Source: Nicotiana tabacum
Taxonomy: Eukaryota > Streptophyta > Magnoliopsida > Solanales > Solanaceae
Direction: 5' to 3'
Length of the DNA stretch: 64,000 bases
Assembly: GCF_000715075.1 (NCBI RefSeq)
Contig: NC_134082.1
Span: forward strand, 58,739,466-58,803,465
Position numbers and translations under genes: made by a program
The notes under the pieces: model-generated
Seen by the model: only the letters and a program-made list of their open reading frames with translations
Told to the model about the DNA's origin: nothing
Databases searched by the model: none
Part shown: positions 57,701 through 64,000 of the stretch, piece by piece
Layout of the letters: the number at the start of each line of letters is the position of its first letter
Position numbering within the stretch: the stretch's first letter is position 1

Positions 57701-58443
57701 CCTTTTAGACTTGGGGTTACCAATCCCCTCATCAATTCCGCAGATTTTTATGGCAAATAACTCACGAAATTTTCCTAGTGAAACTGGGGCAGAAAAATTT
57801 CGTTCGTTTGTTTGTTTTGTTGTCTGAGCAGGTTTTACCTCGAGGCACAGGGATCGAGATGACCTATAGAATGAGCCTCCATCCAGAATAAGGAAAAGAA
57901 TAAAAGAACAAAAAAAAAGATGAGCTCCAATACCAGAGCAAACAAAGGTGCGGATAGCCTGAAATTTGATTGAAGTCATGAGCTCCGCCAATCCCGTTTC
58001 GCTCAATGCTTGCAAAAATGAACAAGCGCCCACCACTTGCGAGCATCAAGATTCAGATCAAAGTCTACAAGCAAGATCAGCTAAGACTCAAGATCAAGTT
58101 TAGAAAGAATTATGGATAGGGATCTTGTACCTCATGGTTGATAAGCATAACTAACTTAGTTTTATTTTTCCTTTGGTATAATAAGGAGGTCGGTAAAGCA
58201 GTAGTAACAGCATGCAGCAGCAGTAACAGCAAAGTTGCAGTCCCATGGTAGTCCCAGCTACCAAAACTTCCCGAACTACATTGACCTGATTCCTGTTTAG
58301 CCCAGGATATGTAGGAAACCTTCGAAGCAAAGGTTCGGTCAAATATTTCAAAAAAATGCTTCACACGGAGTACTCGAACGGGCAAAAATTGCTCGTATTC
58401 GCTCACTTTATCTTTGCACGAAAACCCTGCATGTTTTCGAACA
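57701..58443 (+). other. Ogre-like 3' region, distal part
   Basis: Non-coding. It contains a polypurine-like word GAAACTGGGGCAG (about 57780) and hairpin block E shortly before the true polypurine tract. Confidence 0.6.
58272..58340 (+). other. Boundary hairpin block, copy E
   Basis: CGAACTACA, CCTGATTC, stem TCCTG / CAGGA (58291-58295, 58303-58307, five perfect pairs), GATATGTAGGAA, then AGGTTCGGTCAA. It lies about 100 bases before the polypurine tract. Confidence 0.75.
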
Positions 58444-58455
58444 AAGAGGGGCAGC
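58444..58455 (+). other. Ogre-like polypurine tract
   Basis: AAGAGGGGCAGC (58444-58455) directly before the TGTGAGCACG start of the 3' LTR. Confidence 0.8.
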
Positions 58456-61400
58456 TGTGAGCACGTGATTTTTGCTCTCACAACAATTACTCCAAAAGAA
58501 ATCAAAAAATAAAACAAATTGTCTTTTTGTATAATCTTTAGAATCTGCGTGGCATTTCGGATAGTTATTTGTAGTTTTGTCTGTGATTGTTTATTTTTAA
58601 TTAAAAATCCAAAAAAATATGTTGCATGAATTTAGGATTTTATTCTGCTATTAAGAATTAATTAAATCATATTTGGAATGAAAATCACAAAAAATATTAT
58701 TTTTGATAATTTTGTCATTTTTATTGTTTAATGGTGTGATTTTGTTTAATTAATATTTGATATTGTGTGTTAATTATTGCTAAGAATCAATTAATGTCTG
58801 TGTAATATAATTGTTGTTTTATAATTTATTTTTAGGATTTTGGTAAATTCGGAATTAAACTAGGAATTAAAAAGGAAAAGAACAAAAAATAGAAAAGAAA
58901 ATTGGACTGGGCCATTTCATTTTTGGGCCAAAATCAGGCCCAAACGAAACCTATACCCGGTCCAAACCTTCAGCTCTCAAAGACGCATCAGACGACGTCG
59001 TTTTGAGACCAGCGAATCTCGACCGTTCATCCATCCTCATCCAACGGTCCAAGATCTCACCCCATAACCCCACCCGTTTTCCCTGGATCGACCCAGTCCC
59101 CCACTGAGACCAAAACGACTCTGTTTTATATAAGTGAAGTGATGCAAACCGTTGATCTCATCAGATCTAATGGCTTGGATTCACTCACCCATCACATATA
59201 TATATATATTTTCAAACACACCCAACACCCCCTAAGCTACCCCCCTCTCTTCGTCTCTCTCAACAAACCAGACGACCCCAAGAACCCTAGCCAGTCGCCA
59301 CCCTTCCCTTTCGCCTGAAACCTGGCGGCGGCAACGCCGGTGACCACCAAAACGACACCCCTGAGCCATCTCCCCATCTACAACACGAATCCATGAACCA
59401 TTTGCCTCGAATCACCCCACATCTTCTCGAATCTTCAATCGAAGTTTCGAGCTGACCATGAAACCACCCCAATCCACCCCTAATTAACACAACACCACCA
59501 CTAGGCTTCCCTCATCCCTAAACCATCAACAGATTCCCTCGAATCTCGTTGGATCACCTCGAATCTTCAATCAAAGATCTCCCCTCCAAGCCCTAGCCTG
59601 TCCTTGACCCCAGACTAACACCCAATAATCCCCTTTACCTCCTCGTCCTTAATCCCTAACCAAATTGGCTCGAACATTAGTAAAAACCATCGAATGACGA
59701 GTCTAGGGTTTCAACGGTTCAAGACGTGTCAAAGCTTCAGGGTAGATTGGTTTCTATTCAGTATTGTAGGCCTATTTCTCACGAAATAGTCATATAATAC
59801 TGACTAGGACTCAAGTTCGAAAGGGCATACTGTTGAAATTCGAGAAAAGAACAGTAAGTTCTTTATAATTTCTTTTGTTTCCTTCTATAGTTTTGTTTGT
59901 CTATTTTAAATTGTATCTTTGTTTTGATTTGTTTCTTGTCATTTGTTCAGTACTTCTCTCCTTCTCATCAGACCGTTTATTGGGTCCAAGTTCTCTAATT
60001 GTTGGTTATATGCTGTAAACTGTTTGGTCACTTTATTGATTAATTCGTTATGTGTGAGTTAGTTTAACCTAATAGTAGTTTTAATCCTGGCCTTGATTTC
60101 ATAGTCCATTTCAGTAGGTTTCTTTTGTTTTTTTGTTTAATAATGTATGCTAGACTTTCTGGCATTGGTTCAGGTTTGTCCCATATATGTGATGTGTGGC
60201 TCTTTGTTCTTTGATATTCATCAATCTTCGTTAAGTTCCGTATATCGCAGGATTTCCTTCACTCTATTTAGCTTAATTTGGAATTATGAATTAATCATTC
60301 TCATAATGTGTCACTGGTGATTGGAAGTTTGACCTGGATAGTTCAATAGGTTTGTGTTCTGATTCATGGTAATGTTGTTATTGGGTCTTCTGTTAAGTAT
60401 CAATGAATTTTGATTTCAGCTTTAGCTTTAGCTTCAATGTTCTGCTAAGCTCCTTTGTTTGTTGATGTGATTTTGGTTAGAAGTTTAGTCCAGAATTTAG
60501 GAAGTTGAATTGGTTATAGCTGCAGTTTTAATGTAGATTTTAGAGTTTAGTTTGGGGATTTGAAAACCTAAAAATGGGGTTTAGAGTGAGTGGACTGCCA
60601 GTTGAGTATGTAGTGAATCATTAAATTAATGAATAATTTAATCAAAAGAGGGAATCTTAGTGCAAATACATCCTGGCTGACATCTTTAAAGGTGGGAAGT
60701 CAGATGTAGGATGACTTAAATAATAAAAGCTGAGAATGCACATGGAAATAGGTAGTGAAACCTGTTGTACAGTAGGATAGGCATTACTTTTTTGAACTTC
60801 AGGAGATTTTTAAATAAGAAAACCCATGCCTAGACAACAAAAGGTGGAAAGGACAGATTAGGAAATATACTTTAAGTCTGGGCAACCTGTTTATTTTGAA
60901 GGAGGAGGGCTATAAAATCAAACGAGAGGAAGAAGGAGGGGGGACTGGAAAAATTGAAAAGGGAAAAAGTTAAGATTGAGAGAAATTTTTCAGGGGTCAA
61001 AAACACAAAGAATATTAGTGATTTTTAATCAGTCTGTGAGAGTTTGAGTTTGAAGTTTGGTCTTTGAAGTCAAATTCAGGAATCAAACTCAAAAGGGTTT
61101 ATTCTTAGACATCTATGAGTTCACTTTCAGTTTTTTTTTGTGTCAGTGTATGAGAGGTTGCTGCTTGTTTTCAATTGGGGTCCATTGGTTTATGTTCAGT
61201 TGAGTTTGGGTTTATTTGAGTAGTGTTGTTCGATTTTCAAAACACTCCTGGTTTCTATATGTGTTTCTGGGTTCAAGCTTGACATAGTTTGGGGCTGTTG
61301 AGTTCAAATTGCTGCTATTAATCTTCCATGCCTCGACTGACTCTTTTTCTTCATTGTAATCTCGAATCCAGGTACACTTTTGTCTCCAGTTGAACGTGGA

Positions 61401-63015
61401 ATCTTGTTTCAAGTGTATAAATGATCCAGAAAGTCAATGACAAGGAACTTTTGTTAATCTGAATCTATTGAGAATTGTTGTAGTTTTAATATTTCAATTA
61501 GATTACTTATGTTGTCAAGAACTATATTGAACTACTAGACTGATTTTGTTTGTTTTTGGCTGATTTTGGGTTAAGTTAACGATTAGCTTGGTTTAGTTCA
61601 CACTGATAGTGTAATGCATGATTTTAGTAGGCACCTGGGTGTATTCGAATGAACTATATGAGACTGTATTTGGACCAAAAAAATGGATTTCGAGTTAGCT
61701 AGATCATGTGAATTATTGGATTGTTAAGTATTAGATCCTCTTTTGTAGTTTGTCATTAAACAATTGCATGTTTAATAATAAATCAGCAGGCAGTTAGAAC
61801 AGCGTGAAGTAATTGATTATGTTATCATACGTCAAGCCCAAGTTAAGTATTAGACTAGTAAGTTTAGTTCGAGCTAGTATCAAACTAGTTAGCCTGTGCT
61901 GAGTAATCAATCTCCAGTAGGAATAAATAAATACACATCATTATTCCATGCGTTATTATCAAGTGCATATAGCAATAGCGTGAAATAACTGAGCATGCCG
62001 TCATTTCTTTTTTTTTTTTTTAAATTTGAAATCTGTTTGGTAAGAATCAAGGATCAGTAGCTAATTAAAAGTCTTGAAGTGGGCCTATTAAATACCTTTC
62101 TCGTTTGGGCAAATTTTAAGGCCCGCGCTCGAACAGTCTTCGCTAATGGACCGTTGTTTCAATTCATATTCTTCGGGCTTACTTTTGAGCCCAATGGCAC
62201 GTTTATTTTAAATATATTGCTTGGCCCGTATTGGACCTGAAACATTTTAATTAGGATATTTTCTTTTTAGAGACAAAACAAAAAAAAATAAAAATAAAAA
62301 ATCATAGTTTGCTTTTAGGCTTGCCCTTTTAAAAATAAAATGAGTCGAGCCTCGCCCAATAAAATGCACAAACTGCGGGGGCCCTCATAAATGTATATAT
62401 TAAAAATACTTAGAATACGGGATGAGCCGCCTAGCGAACTTCACGGCTTTCCCAAAGATAATAACGCGTTAGACTCTTTAGGCGCAATTTTAATTAAATT
62501 ACATTCTTAAATTCGGGTGCGCATTTATGTAACCCAAATCCAAATCTCAACGGAGTCGGAATGTATTAACAACCACGGGTGCATTGATTGCGACGTGGTT
62601 CGAGATGCATTTTCACGACGTTGCAATTCTATTAAAAATAATAATAAAAGCGGTTTAAACTTAATAAAAGCACACAAGTTATAACATGTATTAAAATCAG
62701 ATAATTAGCCAGTATAACAATTTAAGCGACCGTGCTAGAACCACGGGATCCGTGGGTGCCTAACACCTTCCCTCGGGTCAACAGAATTCCTTACTTAGAA
62801 TTTCTGGTTCGCAAACTTCATTTGGAAAGTCGAAAATTTTCTCGATTTGGGATTCAAGATAAACCGGTGACTTGGGAAACCAAAAGCTAAACCTTTCCCA
62901 AGTGGCGACTCTGAAACAAATAAATAATCCCATTTTCGAATAATGTCACTTAAAATGGAAAAACTCCCTCACGCATTTATCCTTCGGGGTAGGTGTGTAA
63001 AAAGGAGGTGTGACA
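58456..63015 (+). repeat. Ogre-like 3' LTR (4560 bp)
   Basis: Aligns end to end with the 5' LTR, with scattered substitutions and small indels; the TATA box TTTATATAAG is kept at 59125-59134. Ends GTGTGACA followed by the duplicated ATATC. Confidence 0.93.
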
Positions 63016-63020
63016 ATATC

Positions 63021-63582
63021 GAACCATGATACAAAGTTAGATTGTCAAGTTCGTGACCTAGAGACCGATCGAGAATGAGATCGACTAATATTGAGACCGA
63101 GCAAGATAGAGATCGAGCAAGATCAAGGAAAGCTTATTGAGACAAATAACGAAAAGTTGAAATATCCGCAATCGGGCGAAGATCATGGCGAGAATCCCGG
63201 CACGTATCAAGAAAAGGCCGATTAATTAGCTAATCATGAGATTTCTTACCTCATATAGAGTTGTAACAAGAGTAGGACTCCCATACTATATAAAGGGAGC
63301 ATGATAATTTGTAAAGGGGCATCATATTCACGCAATACAAAACAATATACTATCATTTTCTAGCTTTCATTATCTTGTTATTCTGTTCACAAGCCAATTG
63401 AAACATCTTTGGTTCAAGGTTGATCGAACTCGAGGGCCAAGGATATTCAATTTCTGTGGTTGTATTTATTCTTTTATCGTCAATTTCAATACTGATTTGT
63501 TCTTCTTATTTTGTACCAAGTTATATCACGTATCCTTAAAACCATGTATAAATTCAATTGTTATCCGATTTTAGGACAAACA
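63021..63582 (+). repeat. Tat-B 5' LTR, right part
   Basis: Continues the LTR cut at 39574. TATA box TATATAAAG at 63287-63295; ends TAGGACAAACA. Repeated GAGACCGA / GATCGAG words lie near its left edge (63060-63120). Confidence 0.8.
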
Positions 63583-63585
63583 TTT

Positions 63586-63603
63586 TGGCGCCCACCATGA
63601 GAC
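63586..63603 (+). other. Tat-B primer-binding site
   Basis: TGGCGCCCACCATGAGAC, three bases after the LTR. TGGCGCCCACCGTGGGG-type sites are common in plant Tat and related elements; two bases look mutated here. Confidence 0.75.
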
Positions 63604-63622
63604 TAAGTATAATAGTATTGAC

Positions 63623-64000
63623 TCATTTGCTATGCTTGTAGATTCCTTTGTAAAGGAACACGCCGGGGCCATCAAGGTCGAAACCAGAAAGTCAGACCTT
63701 TTCAAGGTAAGGCATAAGGAGAACGAAATGCTTAGAAAATTCGTGTCTCGATTTCAAATGGAACGGATGGACTTGCCGCCGGTCGCTGATGATTGGGATG
63801 TTCAAGCTTTCACTCAAGGGCTCAACATTCAAAGCTTAGTGACTTCACAACAATTGAAGCAGAATTTGATAGAATACCTGGATGTTACTTGCACCGATGT
63901 GCATAATTGGTACCAGTCAAAGATCAAGGTTGAGGACGATCAACTTGGGGCTCCTTCGGGGTCCGTTTATCCTATTAGATCCGTCAATAGAATCAAGGGG
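63623..64000 (+). pseudogene. Tat-B gag, start missing, runs off the window
   Basis: A frame open to the window end with gag words MLVDSFVKEHAGAIKVETRK, NEMLRKFVSRFQMERMDLPP, WDVQAFTQGLN, QLKQNLIEY and KVEDDQLGAPSGS. It begins only about 20 bases after the primer site, in the middle of gag, so the leader and the first part of gag have been deleted. The remainder lies beyond 64000. Confidence 0.8.

Larger units (their letters stand above)
39575..63015 (+). mobile_element. Complete Ogre/TatIV-like Ty3/gypsy element, 23.4 kb
   Basis: Both LTRs start TGTGAGCACGTG and end GTGTGACA. A perfect 5-bp target duplication ATATC flanks it (39570-39574, 63016-63020). Traits that place it with Ogre: very long LTRs, an extra ORF1 between primer site and gag, a G-patch segment and candidate intron between protease and RT, a second RNase H domain, and a tandem-repeat array before the 3' LTR. 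All coding parts carry stops or frameshifts, so it is non-autonomous now. Confidence 0.95.

Overview
This is plant nuclear DNA, most likely from a solanaceous species (Nicotiana/Solanum type). The base is an inference from the AT-rich spacers, the intron-split REVEILLE gene, the MITE types and the dense Ty3/gypsy content. No bacterial-style operon, organellar block, tRNA or rRNA gene is seen.

Layout: 1-5646 is AT-rich spacer with a decayed MITE, a diverged ~0.5 kb tandem duplication and a long (AT)n microsatellite. 5647-12975 is minus-strand retrotransposon debris: an LTR of unknown family (from 5647), then a truncated Ogre-like element (gag remnant 6813-7961, leader, primer-binding site, LTR 10665-12975). 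12976-31482 is a decayed Tat-lineage element on the plus strand ('Tat-A'): pol, a structured 3' region, an antisense intron-bearing extra ORF, a polypurine tract and a 3' LTR. It is split by a complete Tekay-type chromovirus at 17524-27811 with 5-bp target duplication ATAGA. 31483-39487 is a gene island holding one apparently intact gene, a REVEILLE1-like single-MYB clock factor (34458-37582, six coding exons, 467 aa), with a hAT MITE upstream and two MITEs downstream. 39488-64000 is a second Tat element ('Tat-B', 5' LTR and start of gag). Its LTR is split by a complete 23.4 kb Ogre/TatIV-like element (39575-63015, target duplication ATATC) carrying ORF1, gag, protease, G-patch region, a candidate intron, RT, two RNase H domains, integrase, repeat-rich 3' region and 4.5 kb LTRs.

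All retrotransposon reading frames are broken. In the Tekay pol the frame is kept for about 3 kb and interrupted almost only by nonsense changes, many of the CAG-to-TAG or CGA-to-TGA kind expected from decay of methylated cytosine.

The most interesting signal is non-coding. A short hairpin with conserved flanks (GAACTACG, then TGATTC, stem-loop, GATACGTAGGCA) occurs five times in the Ogre-like element, at nearly every boundary between coding modules, and twice in the leader of the related minus-strand element. Its stem sequence differs between copies while pairing is kept. Two further families of compensating hairpins lie in the 3' regions of the Ogre-like and Tat-A elements. These look like selected RNA structures that family-level annotation would miss.
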